Assembly: GCA_029582165.1 (NCBI GenBank)
Contig: CM055869.1
Span: 57,609,518-57,673,517 of the forward strand
Length of the DNA: 64,000 nucleotides
Reading direction: 5' to 3'
Source of the DNA: Portulaca oleracea
Taxonomy: Eukaryota; Streptophyta; Magnoliopsida; Caryophyllales; Portulacaceae
Shown here: in pieces, positions 1 to 11,222 of the stretch
How positions within the stretch are numbered: position 1 is the first letter of the stretch
Layout of the letters: each line of letters opens with the position of its first letter
Made by a program: the position numbers and the translations under genes
The notes under the pieces: generated by a model
The model's input: the letters and a program-made list of their open reading frames with translations, nothing else
Database searches by the model: none
Told to the model about the DNA's origin: nothing

Positions 1-1600
1 AAATGTTCATGTTTGAACCCTTAATAAATCTACCACATACTTGCACTCTGCAGTTGGCTTCATTGTATAAACATTCAAGCCCAATTCACTTTTAATTTCA
101 CTTATACATATACCAAACGACGAATACACTGTCAGGGATAGAAGTATCATTGCTTAAAGCTCAAGAAATTATACTTCTGTTGGCCATTATTTATTTAGAG
201 GTTTCAATTCTTTTCTTGTACCTTAACTGTTAGAGTATAAAATCTTTCTTGAACTTTCAACCATTAACTTAACTTTAGACTGAGTGGATTCTTACACAAT
301 GTATTAGAACTTTGGGAGTGATTGTCCTCATGTTTGAAAATTAGCATCCCTTATAAACTACTTTGTATGAATCTCCATAGACTGGGTTCTAGAGAGAAGA
401 GAGTTCTCTCTAGAATTCCTAGGGTTTGAATGAGCATGAGAAAGAATGCTAGAGTGTGAGAACCCCCCCCCCCCACCCCCTCTTTCATTCCTAATTCTTG
501 CTCTTCACCCACAATCTTCATCTTTTTTGGCCCCGATTTGCCTCTGTTCCGACTCCAACCATCTCCATGTTTGGATGGGGACCCGATTACCATTTGTCCG
601 GCCTTGTCACAACCTTTGCTTTGGCTACCACTCTGAGTGCAAAAGAATGTTCTTTGTGGTTTTCGATTTCCTTGGCCTTCCTCAGGCAATCGAAGAGCTT
701 TGCTTTGTTCTGTTTATCTTTAGTTGTGTTTTTTCTCAATTTTCGGTTGTTTTGTTTAAAAGCTTCGACGCTTCGTTTGTTCTCTCAAATCTACGACCTG
801 AGTGAATAATCTCCTTCCCTAGCCCCGATCTGATCCGAGCTTGACTGCTTCGGGTGGTGGTAAGGTTGGTGTAAGGTGTTGGTGGCATTGACGCTGGCTA
901 GAGAAAAAGGGCTGAGTTGGTAGTTGTGGTAGGCTTCGATCTTATCGATGGTCACCGACGGGACTGTGTCATCGGTGTTTGGTACTGTTTTTATTCTTCT
1001 ATAATCTAGACTTTCTGCTAATTCTTTTTTTTCTGTGTTGTTTTTTTGTTTTTGTTTTTGTTTTTATTTCTAATCCCACTTGGTTAGTCACTTAATCTCG
1101 AAGAGGAAATTTCTAATAACATGTACGTTCCTCTCACCGATTTACCCTGTAGAGGCTGGACCTTCTCATTTACCCGAACTCAAAAGAAAAAGAATCTAGT
1201 ATTTTGTACAAGGTTTTGGGGGGGGGGGGGGGTTCTCCACAACATCAATGCTTCAATGGCTTAGAGCATAAAACCCTTCCCGAAATTCAGCCAATCAAAA
1301 ATATAAGTTCGGGTCACTTGGGCCCTAAAGGACTCGAACTTTGGACCAGAGACTCATGTCTAACATCAATTCTTTTTGGGTTTATTCTAGCTGGACAATT
1401 GCGACAAGCTTAATCCAAGTTTGAACAATAAAAACAAAAGCAACATCTTGTGTTCGCATCCGAAAAAAGACTAGTCAATGTCAAAACTCGAACAAAAAGT
1501 CTATAATTGTATAGACTTTTTTTCCTACAATAGTAAGAATCCACTTCAATAAGCTCTATTTTAAGGCTTGCCAAGTAACCCTTAATTAGTCATAGGAGGA
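1..1600. other. Spacer with no recognised gene
   Basis: No convincing gene is visible. Short open frames at 446-809 are low in complexity and match nothing I know. The stretch holds a long C run near 464-479, a G run near 1216-1231, and a fragment at about 225-300 of the dispersed repeat also seen at 26847-27116 and, inverted, at 62085-62320. Confidence 0.5.
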
Positions 1601-1607
1601 AAAAAAT

Positions 1608-3100
1608 CCAAGCACAAAACATGATTAAAGACCCTATAATGTTCCACAAATGAAATATTCTTGAAATTGAGCTTGACTTCACAGCAGAGGGGCAAAAAAA
1701 AAAAAACTGCAACCAAATAGCAATACAACATTAACAATAATGAACCTCCATAGCCCATACCTTCCATTAATAGCCAATCATTATTTATGACTTCAAAAGG
1801 TTCACCAATTTTCCAGCCAAACCCACCATAAGATTTTCCTTGCTAGCATTCCAAATTTGAATACTAAATGCTATGGTTGCCAAAAATTTGAATTTGCGTC
1901 ATTTCAGGTCTACACAAAAAGTTCTTGTCCAACGGACGAACACCAAGTATTCTCAAGTATTTTTCGGATCAAACAATTTGGACAAACCTAAATTCAGGTC
2001 AGACTCAACCAGATGAAAAGATGATATCGCAGCTCATCTTCTGAGGCCGCATACAGTATATCAATCTTGTTGCCCAAAATCTCTCCTCGTCATAATCACA
2101 AGGCGAACGAGGGTAAAAAAAAAATCGAGTTTCGAGATACAGCAAATGTCTGCAGAGACAATTCAAGCAATTCCATCAAAAGAGTTGCTGCACAATAGCT
2201 CTCCATGATGATATTTGCCTTTGATGATTCAAATAGATACGATACATACAATCTATTTGGAATGATGAAAGGCATTTGATGCGAATAGAAGCATCAACAG
2301 TTCATCAAACTTCTCAAGTTGACAAACTTACTTAAACGATAAAAATCCAAGCACAAAACATGATTACAGACCCTACAATGTTCCACAAACGAAACATTTT
2401 TGAAATTGAGCTTGACTTCACAGCAGTGCAAAAAAAAAAAAAAAGAAAAAAAAGAAAGAAAGAAAGAAAAGCTGCAACACAAATAGCAATACAACATTAA
2501 CAATAATGAACCTCCATAACCCCTACCTTCCATTAACAGCCAATCATCATTTATGAACTTCAAAAGGTTTAGCAACTTTCCAGCCATACCCACCATATAA
2601 AGGTTTTCCTTGCTAGCATTCCAAATTTTGATTACTAAATGCTAGGGTTGCCAAAAATTCAAATTCGGGTCATTTCAGGACTAGACAAAAAGTTTATTTC
2701 CAACAGACCAACACCAAGTATTCTCAAGTATTTTTCGGATCTGGACAAACCTAAATTCATGTCAGACTCAACCGGATGAAAAGATGATATCGCAGCTCAT
2801 CTTCTGAGGCCACATACAGTATATATCGATCTTGTTGCCCAAAACCTCTCCTTGTCATAATCATAAGGCGAAAGAGGGCAAAAAAAGTCCAGTTTCGAGG
2901 TACAGCAAATGTCTGCAGAGACAATTCAAGCAATTCCATTAAAAGAGGAGTTGCTGCGAATTAGCTCTTCATGATTATATATGCCTTTGATGATTCAAAT
3001 AGATACATACAATCTATTTGGAATGATGAAAGGCATTCGATGCGAATAGAAGCATTAACATTCGATCAACCTTCTCAAGTTGACAAACTTTCTTAAGCAT
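1608..3100. repeat. Tandem duplication of a ~750-bp unit
   Basis: The block from about 1608 to 2340 is repeated at about 2346 to 3100 in the same orientation. The spacing is about 738 bp at the left part and 761 bp at the right part. Landmarks in both copies are the CCAAGCACAAAACATGATTA word, the GATATCGCAGCTCATCTTCTG word and the TTCTCAAGTTGACAAACTT word. The copies differ by scattered substitutions, an A-run expansion and small indels, so the duplication is not recent. It lies downstream of the minus-strand RRP1 gene and encodes nothing recognisable. Confidence 0.85.
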
Positions 3101-3899
3101 GGCTATACATATTAAAAATAGGGCCGATTTCAGAAGCATCTGAGAGCTTAACCGAGATAATTTGCACCGGGACCTGCTTGGTAGCCACGACAACACGATA
3201 CATGCGACATAACACAGGTGTGATTCCAAAGCAGCAGCAGAAACAATAAAAACGCCTCACATAACGACAACACGATATGTAACATGAAACCAAAGCTAGT
3301 GATGAAACTCCAAAGATTAACGCGATATGTACATACACTGTAAATTTTTCTTTGCCATCCTAGATTGAGTACCAATGGCATCAGCAATAACAAAAGCTTG
3401 ACAGTATCATAGAAATCAAGTCACAGAAACTTGCTTCCAATCCCAAAACTGCTAACAACATTTGCATCCACAAAGTTCCCATTGAATACTGAACCGAAAA
3501 CCAAAAATAACAGCCCAGCAAAGGTAAAACTACAGAAAAAATTGCTACACTATATTGACCAATGCAAGTATGGATCAGGAAAACAAAGTACACAGCAGGA
3601 GAACAAATTTTTAAGGTGGTTTTGCCCTAGTATGAAAAATATTAGTTCAATGAAAGAATAGTTCACAATGGTTAAGAAAATGCACTAATAATAAGTTTGG
3701 ATTTGAACAGCCAAAAAAGGAGATCAACCATGGCATCATGTTAACCATAGTACATCCAACCATATAATCAAACTCTTCTGCTCAAATCCTTGACTTCAAC
3801 AATCTAACATGTCGCATCAAAGAACAAGATTTAAATTCAGTATAATAAAACAGGAGCTTTACCCCACGGACCGATCCATGATCTACTTACATGAACCGT
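3101..3899. other. RRP1 downstream region
   Basis: AT-rich sequence downstream of the minus-strand RRP1 stop codon. Part of it must be the RRP1 3-prime UTR, but the cleavage site cannot be fixed by eye. No other coding region is supported. Confidence 0.4.
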
Positions 3900-5537
3900 T
3901 TAGGCAGACATCAACAAATTGGCCTTCTTCTTCGCTCTTTTGGCTCCGGGAGAAATGCTCTTCACCTTCCTAGCTTTCTTCAGCGGGCTCGCTTTCTTCT
4001 TCTTGGCCTTCTTGACCGCTTCGCTTGGGTCTCTGATGGGGCCCGGGGACACTCCCTTCTTAAGAGCACTGCCCCGAGGCGCGACCGATGGAGGTATTCT
4101 CAAACTCTGTGGAGGCAATGGAGTTTGAGGCTTCCAAACTAAGTTATTCTTCATCGAAAACCTAACTCTCTTCACACTCTTTTCCTCCGTTTTCGGGACA
4201 GCTTCTTCTTCTCCATCTTCTCCTTTGTTCTCGTTGGGACCTGGTTCGCCATTCGCCACAGACTTTGATGATCTCTTGCGTTTCTTCGCCTTGCCAGATA
4301 ACTTAACCGTTGGAGGAGTTTGTGATTCAATGGCACTCACGCCATCCCCTTCCAGTCCGGATTCAGCGGCAATCTTCTCAAACTGCTTCTGAAGGTTTGA
4401 AATCACAGCCTGATCAAGCTCGACTGCATTCATTTCTTCATCATCTAGTTCGGCATTCGAACCATCATCGTTCGAGGTAGCCATTTCGGCATCACTGTTT
4501 GACCCGCTTCCACTAGCATTCTTCTTCTTTTTCTTCTTCTTGGACTTCTTATCTTTGCCGTTCTTTTTAGAAGATCCAACTTTCGCATCACCATTAATCG
4601 GGATCAATTGGGGAACCCCCTCATCATCATCATCGTTCCCATCCTTCGGGAGGGAGATATCGATCCCAACAGACGATTTCTCCTTCTCCAACTTCAAGAA
4701 CTCCTCATGCAAACCAAACAACACCTTCCTATTCCCCTGAACACAATCATCACTCGAACCCAATTCGAAAAACCTCGCCGCAAACCCCATACCCAATGCA
4801 ACACTGCCAAACAACACCACCTCATCCTTCTCATCGATTTCATCCCCCGATTTCTTAACCTCCAACAACGCCTTCCCATTCTTGATCAAACAATCAAACA
4901 CACAACTCCTAACCTTCCCCACCAAAACCTTGTTATCACTCTTCCCCATCACACTAACAAAAGGCCTAAACAACAAATTCAACACCTCCAAACCCAACGG
5001 CAAAAAGGGTTTAATCTCATCACAAAACACCGAAACAACATGATAAGTAACCCCATTCCCCAACCCTTTATCATCCGCATCCTCCACGAAAAACGCCCTT
5101 TCCTCCAAAACCCTAACAAAACCCTCAACCGCACCCAAATCCCACTTCCGTTTCTTCAACGCAACAAACAAATTCCTCACGAAAGACCTAACCAGAAGGT
5201 AAAACTTGTCTAACCTGAGATGGTCGATGCCGGGCCACTCCCTTCGCATTGTGAGTAGAAACTTCGAGAAGTAAGAGAGACAAAGAGAAGGATTGAGGTC
5301 GGGGAGGAGAGAGGAGAGGCGATTGACGAGATTTGTCTGATTCTCGATCTTGTCGCAGTGCCACATGCAGTAGAATAGGGTTTTCCAGAGCTTCTTCATG
5401 TCGTCGTCGGAAATTAGGGTTTGGGAAGGGAGCCATGAGAAGAGGGTGTTGAGGGACTTGGATCGGACGGAGTTGTGGGAGGAGGCTAAACCCTTTATGA
5501 GATTAGGGCCTAGGGTTTCGACCGATTCTGACTCCAT
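3900..5537 (-). CDS. RRP1: Nop52/RRP1-family ribosomal RNA processing protein
   Basis: A single uninterrupted frame of 545 codons. The N-terminal ~220 residues look like the Nop52 domain (PF05997): a helical repeat start near residues 12-36, the WKTLFYCMWHCDK segment at 51-63, and the hallmark REWPGIDHLRLDKFYLLVR at 99-117. The second half is low in complexity, with acidic patches, a poly-lysine run near 330-345 and a strongly basic lysine/arginine-rich C-terminus, as expected for a nucleolar protein with several nuclear localisation signals. In yeast and animals this family acts in pre-60S maturation and processing of the 27S pre-rRNA; a nucleolar role here is inferred from the family. The ATG at 5537 is the first in frame and follows a CT-rich leader. 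Length and layout fit plant homologues, and I see no damage. Confidence 0.93.
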   Translation of the reverse strand: MESESVETLGPNLIKGLASSHNSVRSKSLNTLFSWLPSQTLISDDDMKKLWKTLFYCMWHCDKIENQTNLVNRLSSLLPDLNPSLCLSYFSKFLLTMRREWPGIDHLRLDKFYLLVRSFVRNLFVALKKRKWDLGAVEGFVRVLEERAFFVEDADDKGLGNGVTYHVVSVFCDEIKPFLPLGLEVLNLLFRPFVSVMGKSDNKVLVGKVRSCVFDCLIKNGKALLEVKKSGDEIDEKDEVVLFGSVALGMGFAARFFELGSSDDCVQGNRKVLFGLHEEFLKLEKEKSSVGIDISLPKDGNDDDDEGVPQLIPINGDAKVGSSKKNGKDKKSKKKKKKKNASGSGSNSDAEMATSNDDGSNAELDDEEMNAVELDQAVISNLQKQFEKIAAESGLEGDGVSAIESQTPPTVKLSGKAKKRKRSSKSVANGEPGPNENKGEDGEEEAVPKTEEKSVKRVRFSMKNNLVWKPQTPLPPQSLRIPPSVAPRGSALKKGVSPGPIRDPSEAVKKAKKKKASPLKKARKVKSISPGAKRAKKKANLLMSA

Positions 5538-5720
5538 TGATGGAGGTTAGAGAGAGAAATTGAGAGAGAGAGAGAAGGGGGTGGTTGTTGTTGTTCTGCG
5601 CAGAGAAACCCTAGAAAAGAGGGTGTGAGAGAGAAAGAAAACAGAGGGAAAGAGAAATAAGAGGGAAGGAGGGTGGCTCGCTAGAATTAGAAAAAGCACT
5701 GAGAAATGAGAATGAATGCA
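5538..5720 (-). promoter_or_regulatory. CT-rich 5-prime leader of the RRP1 gene
   Basis: On the minus strand the stretch just upstream of the start codon is rich in CTCTCT and TTC, with a pure GA/CT microsatellite next to the ATG (about 5550-5575). Such pyrimidine-rich leaders are common in plant housekeeping genes. No TATA box is obvious. The MULE at 5781 begins only ~240 bp upstream of the start codon. Confidence 0.4.
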
Positions 5721-5780
5721 CTTGCCACTTTCTTTTTCTTTTTCTTTTTTTGATAGGCACATTTATTTACTTTTTTAAAA

Positions 5781-7064
5781 GAAAAATTAGAATCTAATAA
5801 ACCAACTTTTTGGTATTTTGATTTAACGAACCAACCTTGAAAATTAATATTAGATGAACTGAACTTAACGCTTTTTTTTTCAATGAACCGCCACCGAGTC
5901 TAACTCGTCGGAAATATGACGTGGCGGCGGTGCTTGCTTATGTGGAGGGTGTTTTAGCCAAAAAAAAAGAAAAAAATTGGACATATTTTTTGCCGAGTTG
6001 GATTAAATAATCCAACATTTTTCATTTTATTAAAATTTCAACTCAACATCCTCTCTCTCTCTCAACCCCCTAGCCCCAACCAATCCCCCCCCCCCCCCCA
6101 CCTCTCATTTTCTTTCTCAACTCCAACCCATCATCACCCTTCCTTATCTCCACCGCCACCACAATCTCCACTACCGCCATCTCCACCTCACCCCCCTTCT
6201 CTCTCTCTCTCTCTCTCTCTCAACCCCCCAGCCCGACCCATCCCCTCTCTTCTTTTCCCCTCTCTTTCTCCCTGACGTTGCCCTGTCCCTCTGCCTCTAT
6301 TCGAGTTCCCTGCCACCAGCACACACCAACCATCGCCGCCGTTGTCGCCGGAAAATCGACCTAGCACCGCCCTCGTCGTCGTCGGTCTCCCGCATCTTTC
6401 CTATCTCTCTTTCTCTTTCCCGACCTACTCTGTTTTCTCTTCCTCCCCCTTTGTTTCGATTTCCTTCTTCCGCCGCGCCACCAGCGTCGTATCATCGCCG
6501 CCGCCTCCATGAAACCAACGACCACGGCACCACCATTGCTTGCCACCGAAATCGCAGCCTGCAATGTTATTGCCCTGTTCTGACGCGATTGCTCTGTTTT
6601 ACTGCCACGGGCTGGGGGGTTATGAGAGAGAGAGAGAGAGAATGGGGGTGAGGTGGAGGTGGTGGTGGCAGTGGTGAGGAAGGGGTGATGGTGTGGTGGA
6701 GTTGAGAAAAAAAGTGAGAGGTTGGGGGGATAGGTCGGGGCTGGAGGGGGGGGGGGTTGAGAGAGAGACAGAGCGAGAGAGAGAGGGGGGTGTTGAGGTG
6801 GAACTTTAAAAAAAATGAAAAATGTTGGATTATTCAATCCAACTCAGCAAAAAATATGTCCAATTTTTTTTCCTTTTTTTTGGCTAAAGCACCCTCCACA
6901 TAGGCGAGCACCGTCGTCACATGATACTTTCAACGAGTTGGACTCGGTGGCGATTCGTTGAAAAAGATAAGGTGTTAAGGTCAGTTTGTCTAATATTAAT
7001 TTTCAAGGTTGGTTCATTAAATCAAAGCACCCCCAAAAGTTGGTTTATTAGATTCTAATTCCCC
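5781..7064. mobile_element. Non-autonomous Mutator-like fold-back element with 9-bp TSD
   Basis: The flanks carry the same 9 bp, TTTTTAAAA, at 5772-5780 and 7065-7073, the diagnostic duplication length of Mutator-like elements. The arms are inverted copies. About 250 bp at each end (for example TTAGAATCTAATAAACCAAC on the left and its complement near 7040-7060) are clearly alike, and similarity continues through the CT-rich inner parts to about 6235 and 6605, giving arms near 460 bp. The ~370-bp centre is GC-rich with CT and GA runs and has no recognisable gene; it could be captured UTR-like sequence. No transposase is present, so the element must move in trans. Confidence 0.85.
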
Positions 7065-7080
7065 TTTTTAAAAATGTATT

Positions 7081-7533
7081 CCCTTGATTTCATATTAATC
7101 GTTGTTTTGAAAATCATGCGGTCAAATTTCAAAATTTTAACCATAAAATTTATCGATATATACAATGAGCTGTTATATAAAATTTTCACCATATAAAATG
7201 AGTATGTTCTTTGGATTGGGTAAAATCAGGTTTGGATGGATTGAATTGGATTGAATTGGTTTGGATAAATTATGATGTTTTTATGAGGAATTGTGGTTTT
7301 AGAGAGGATGTTTTTTTTGGGAATTGTGTAAGGTTTGGATAAGTTTGGATATGTTTGGATTGGATTGGACTGGATAGTTGAACCAATTCAAAGAACAAGG
7401 ACGAAAAATATTATCATAAAAATATAATGTTGCAATTGTTAATAACATATTATGTAAGAAATTATTAATCAAAGAATAATATTAGAGACTGTGAAAGTCA
7501 AAACTATGACAACTAATATGGAACGAACGGAGT
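7081..7533. mobile_element. Stowaway-like MITE, interrupted
   Basis: Its ends and interior match the intact copy at 23914-24170: the TTGAAAATC...GCGGTCAAATTTC start, the AATAACATATTATG..AAGAAATTAT core and the ATATGGAACG-AACGGAG end. The interior is split by a ~190-bp insertion at 7206-7396. The terminal inverted repeats have several mutations. Confidence 0.65.
7206..7396. mobile_element. Small inverted-repeat insertion inside the Stowaway MITE
   Basis: The insert begins GTTCTTTGGATTGG and ends with the near complement CCAATTCAAAGAAC. Its interior is full of TTGGATTGG-like words. It is absent from the related MITE at 23914. No clear target duplication can be read. Confidence 0.5.
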
Positions 7534-7819
7534 GCTATCTCGTCCTATAATAATTGTCTATTTGTTTAAGCAAAAACTTAAAAAAAAAACAACTAATAAA
7601 ATTAGCTAGTTGAGCATTGTATTGGATGAAAAGTGTTGAAATGTTAGTAATAAACTATTTGTATAACTTTCTCTTACTTTGTCAATATTTATATCTAAAA
7701 AAATTAATAAAAAAGTAGTTAGTTAAAAAAAGTTTCCAATGCCCATTTACATTGGAGGTCTAAGTGCATTAGCCACTCAAAGAAAGTCTCTAGAGTGAGG
7801 AATTCCACGCTATGTTTGA

Positions 7820-8940
7820 CTGCCTGTCAAAGGTAGTAGGGGCACTATCCCTAGAGGAGTTCGGGAATTTCATTGCCATTATGTGGAGGTAAGCGCAATA
7901 GATTAAGGTAGAATCGCGTTCGGGTGTTGTCAAGCTTGTAATTGTTGCTATAGAACACTTCACGGAGCTCGGGGGTCATTAGTAACCCCGACCAAACAAA
8001 AAAGTGACATATTATAAGGCCCACCTAATGCAGGAATATACAAGATTAATGTTGACGCGGGGAGAGTGGGAGACGGTGGACACAGGTGGGCTTTTGTCAT
8101 TCGGGACCACATGGGAGATGTCGAAGTAGCAGGGATGGAGCAGGGAGAGGGAATGCCTGACCCATTGGTGGAGGAAGCCCAAGCCAACATACTTGCACTA
8201 AAGATGGCATCACAACAAGGATACAATAAAGTGATCCTCGAAAAGCGACTCCCTGCAGCTCATTACAGGCTATGTTGTCAAAATCGAACCAGACTAGACC
8301 AGCGGGTCTATCGGTTCAATCGTGAACTGGTCAGTTGACTAGTCCAGTCCTGGAATTGACTCAGGGAATTGGTTCAACCGTTAAAAAAAGCCAAAACGGT
8401 TCAACCAGGTGCATTAGTTGACTCGAGCGGTTCATAGTCATACCGGAATTTCGGTAGTTTAATTAAAAAATCCGGCTTTTGGTTGGTTCATCCCAACTTT
8501 TCACCTGTTCATTTCGGTTTTAGACTGGTACATTCCGATTTTCGACCGGTTCATGTTGAATTAATTATTTTAATTGTTTGATTACTTTGGAAGTATATGA
8601 AAATTTTTGTAAATCGTAGCCGGTTCATGTCAGTTTTGACCGGGTCAACTAATTAAACATAGTCAAACCGGTCCAACCAGTTAAACCATTGACCCACTGG
8701 GTCAACTGATTCGGTGACCTGTCGGGTGCTAATAACATTGATTATAGGGCTTCAGCAGCAGCAGTTCAACATAGTTCTAGAACTTTGTTTTTGAAGACAC
8801 TTACTTTAGACTTAGTTTGTCTTTCGAGTTTATTAGTTTTGACCATGTAAAGAGGGAGGGGAACAAGGTAGCACATAAGTTAGCTCATTTTCATCCTATA
8901 GACAAGATGGATGGGTACCAAAGCTAAACAATCATGGATT
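7820..8940 (+). pseudogene. RVT_3-type RNase H relic of a LINE-like element, interrupted
   Basis: Three pieces of a plant RVT_3 (reverse-transcriptase-like RNase H, PF13456) reading frame can be followed. They are LSLEEFGNFIAIMWR near 7845-7890, KINVDAG followed by a WAFVIRD strand near 8040-8110 and a helix ending in NKVILE at 8242, and, after a one-base frameshift, SDSLQLITG to about 8268. The frame resumes after a foreign insertion with DHVKREGNKVAHKLAHF near 8835-8890. Such domains occur in non-LTR retrotransposons and in host RNase H-like genes. With stops, a frameshift and an insertion this copy is dead. Confidence 0.7.
8267..8745. mobile_element. Repeat inserted in the RNase H relic
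   Basis: About 480 bp separate two parts of one RVT_3 frame. The insert is a mosaic of GGTTCAACCGGTT-like words in both orientations, with near-palindromic ends (TCGAACCAGACTAGACC at left, GGTCAACTGATTCGGTGACC at right). The flanks read ATTACAGGCT and ATTATAGGGCT, a possible but imperfect target duplication. The class is uncertain. Confidence 0.5.
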
Positions 8941-9377
8941 TAATAGTATCAATAGATAACGCATATCACTAACCATTGATGTAGTCGGTGTATTGTCTTG
9001 GATTATCAAATATTGAGGATTATGGATTGAAACTTTTGGTAGTATATCATACATAGCTACTACATGTGTTTTGTCTTCCATCAACTATGAACTAGTGCTT
9101 TATTGATTTTATATGTACTTATCCAAACAAATTATATTTTGTTCCAATAAAGTTACTAATGACATTATTAATTTGTTGAAGTCTTCATCAAGGGTACTTC
9201 ATAACGAACAAAAACAGTCATGGATTACCATATTAATATCCATGACCTGTATATATAACGAACCATTGATACATATATTAAATCATGCATGACGGAATTG
9301 AAGTTGAAGAAGAAGAAAAGGTCGCATAGGCTCTAAACAACTAAACCTATTAACATTAATAAATAACTAATTCTATG

Positions 9378-9440
9378 GAACCTCCTCCTCCTCCTCCTCA
9401 TCCCCTTCCTATTCTTCTTCTTCTTCTTCTTCTTCTTCTG
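9378..9440. repeat. (CCT)n/(CTT)n microsatellite
   Basis: A run of CCT units passes into a run of CTT units. Confidence 0.85.
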
Positions 9441-11222
9441 GGCAGCTTCAAAGTTTCGTACAACAAACTATATAAATTTTTTTTATTGAAATATATCATG
9501 TCATGTCAACTCAGCGATGTGGATCCTATTTTTTAAATATAAATTAGGATTTTACCGTACTAAAGAACATTTTCTACCAATTTGGCTTTTGGTCATCCTT
9601 CAATAGAGGCCCAAAATCCAAGAATGATATGAATGATTAATTAGGCCCAAAGCCTAAATTAATATGGGTAAAAGGAGTAGGCCCATTAGGGCAGGCAATG
9701 ATGCTCTACCAGCCAGGTTCACTTGATCCATGATTCACATTTCACAACATGCTTATGCCAAGGCCAACGAAATTATTGTGTTCTTAATTTTCTTTTCTTT
9801 AATTTAATTTAATTTAATTTAATTTAATTCTCCATATATATCTTAAATCTTAATGTATATCATTAATTAAACTTTTGTTGTCTTTAATACTTTATTAATT
9901 ATTACCGTTTTGTTATTACTATATTATCAGAATAATTTATGAAAATATTTGTATTGTTAATCTAATGATAATATTTGTTCATATAAATCATTAATATATA
10001 TTAAGTAATAATAAAAGATTATAAAAGTTTAACTATAACAAAAAAAAAATCAAGGCTCCATTCTTTCCATTGTTACGTAGAAACTTGGTAAAGTAAGGTT
10101 GGATAGTTTTGACAGTTTGGATATGCTTAGGACCATAGGTAGGAGTAGGTACTGTGTATTTTTTAGAAGTATGCATATTTAAATAGGTTTAGGTAGTTTC
10201 AGGTAAAACAAATAATAATATAAGAAGGGGTAAAATTAGGTTCGGTATTGAGTGATTTATCCAACAAAAGATCAGAGCGATACTTGATAATATCTTCAAA
10301 ATTTTATCATGCCACCATTTGAGTTGGACCCACCCCTAGAGAACTCAATCCAAACTCTTCTAGTCTCACTTACCTCATATATTGACCATTCTTTGATTTC
10401 ACTTATGTTGTGTTTGTTAGTTTTTTGGGAAAGAATTTCCGGAGAAAACTTACCCGAGAAAGTCTTTTCCTAACATTTCTTGGAAAATGTTACTGAACTT
10501 GAGAGTGAACTGATAAATTTCGCAATAAAACTTTTCCATCTATTAGGGACAACCAAACGTCGAAAAGTTCAACTAATTTTCCCAGAAAAGTTGACTAACT
10601 TCCAAAAAAAAATTTCCAACAAAACGCAACCTAAATCAAATCAACAAGTCTTGTGGATCCACTAAAACTGTTTGGACTTGGTTTTTGTATTTGTTTTTAC
10701 TTTTTCTGAAAAATGTAATTATAAATACTTTTTGTTAGCAACGTAGCACCCCCTTAATTAGAAAGTGAACAAATCCCAACTTTCTTTTGCTTCCTTTATG
10801 TCATCAATGTAATATATCTAGTTTCGCAATGAAAATAGGGATACTGGTTAGACTTTTATTCCTCAAGTTTTTACCATTCTTTTTTCGACCAAACTTTTAT
10901 CATGTAAGTTGATCTTTGGTGAATGATAATGGTTAATTTTGACGCAGTCGTGATCGAAAAAGTACATATGAGAATAACAAATATAATTTCCATCATTGCT
11001 TGCATATAAGGTATATAAGTCCTTGGTGATTAAGATTTTCTTCAAATTAGTCATTGCATGAATCTAATATAACTACAAGAAGCAAAAGTAGGGACAAGGA
11101 CAATTAGGATTATAAGCTTGGAGACTTGAAGATTTGAGTGGTTAATAATCTTCTTAAGTAAATATACACATTACAATTTATCAACACTAATTAACCAACA
11201 ACAGTAACATATGACACATTTG
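9441..11222. other. AT-rich spacer with one hAT-like MITE
   Basis: No gene is seen. It contains an ATTTA-type run at 9795-9830 and, at about 10407-10632, a short element with GTGTTTGTT and AACAAAACGC ends that resembles the GTGTTTGGT family at 28804, 52563 and 60752. The right end probably includes the 3-prime UTR of the minus-strand transporter. Confidence 0.4.

Noticed and set aside
446..809. Two overlapping plus-strand frames near the left edge
   Set aside because: They start at or after a poly-C run, overlap in different phases and match nothing; coding potential is not convincing.
4608..5213. 201-codon plus-strand frame opposite RRP1
   Set aside because: It is the antisense shadow of the Nop52 coding sequence; its residues are low in complexity and match no family.
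6361..6837. 158-codon minus-strand frame in the MULE at 5781-7064
   Set aside because: Its sequence is proline, serine and arginine runs produced by CT and GA microsatellites; no domain, and it runs across the inverted arm of a transposon.
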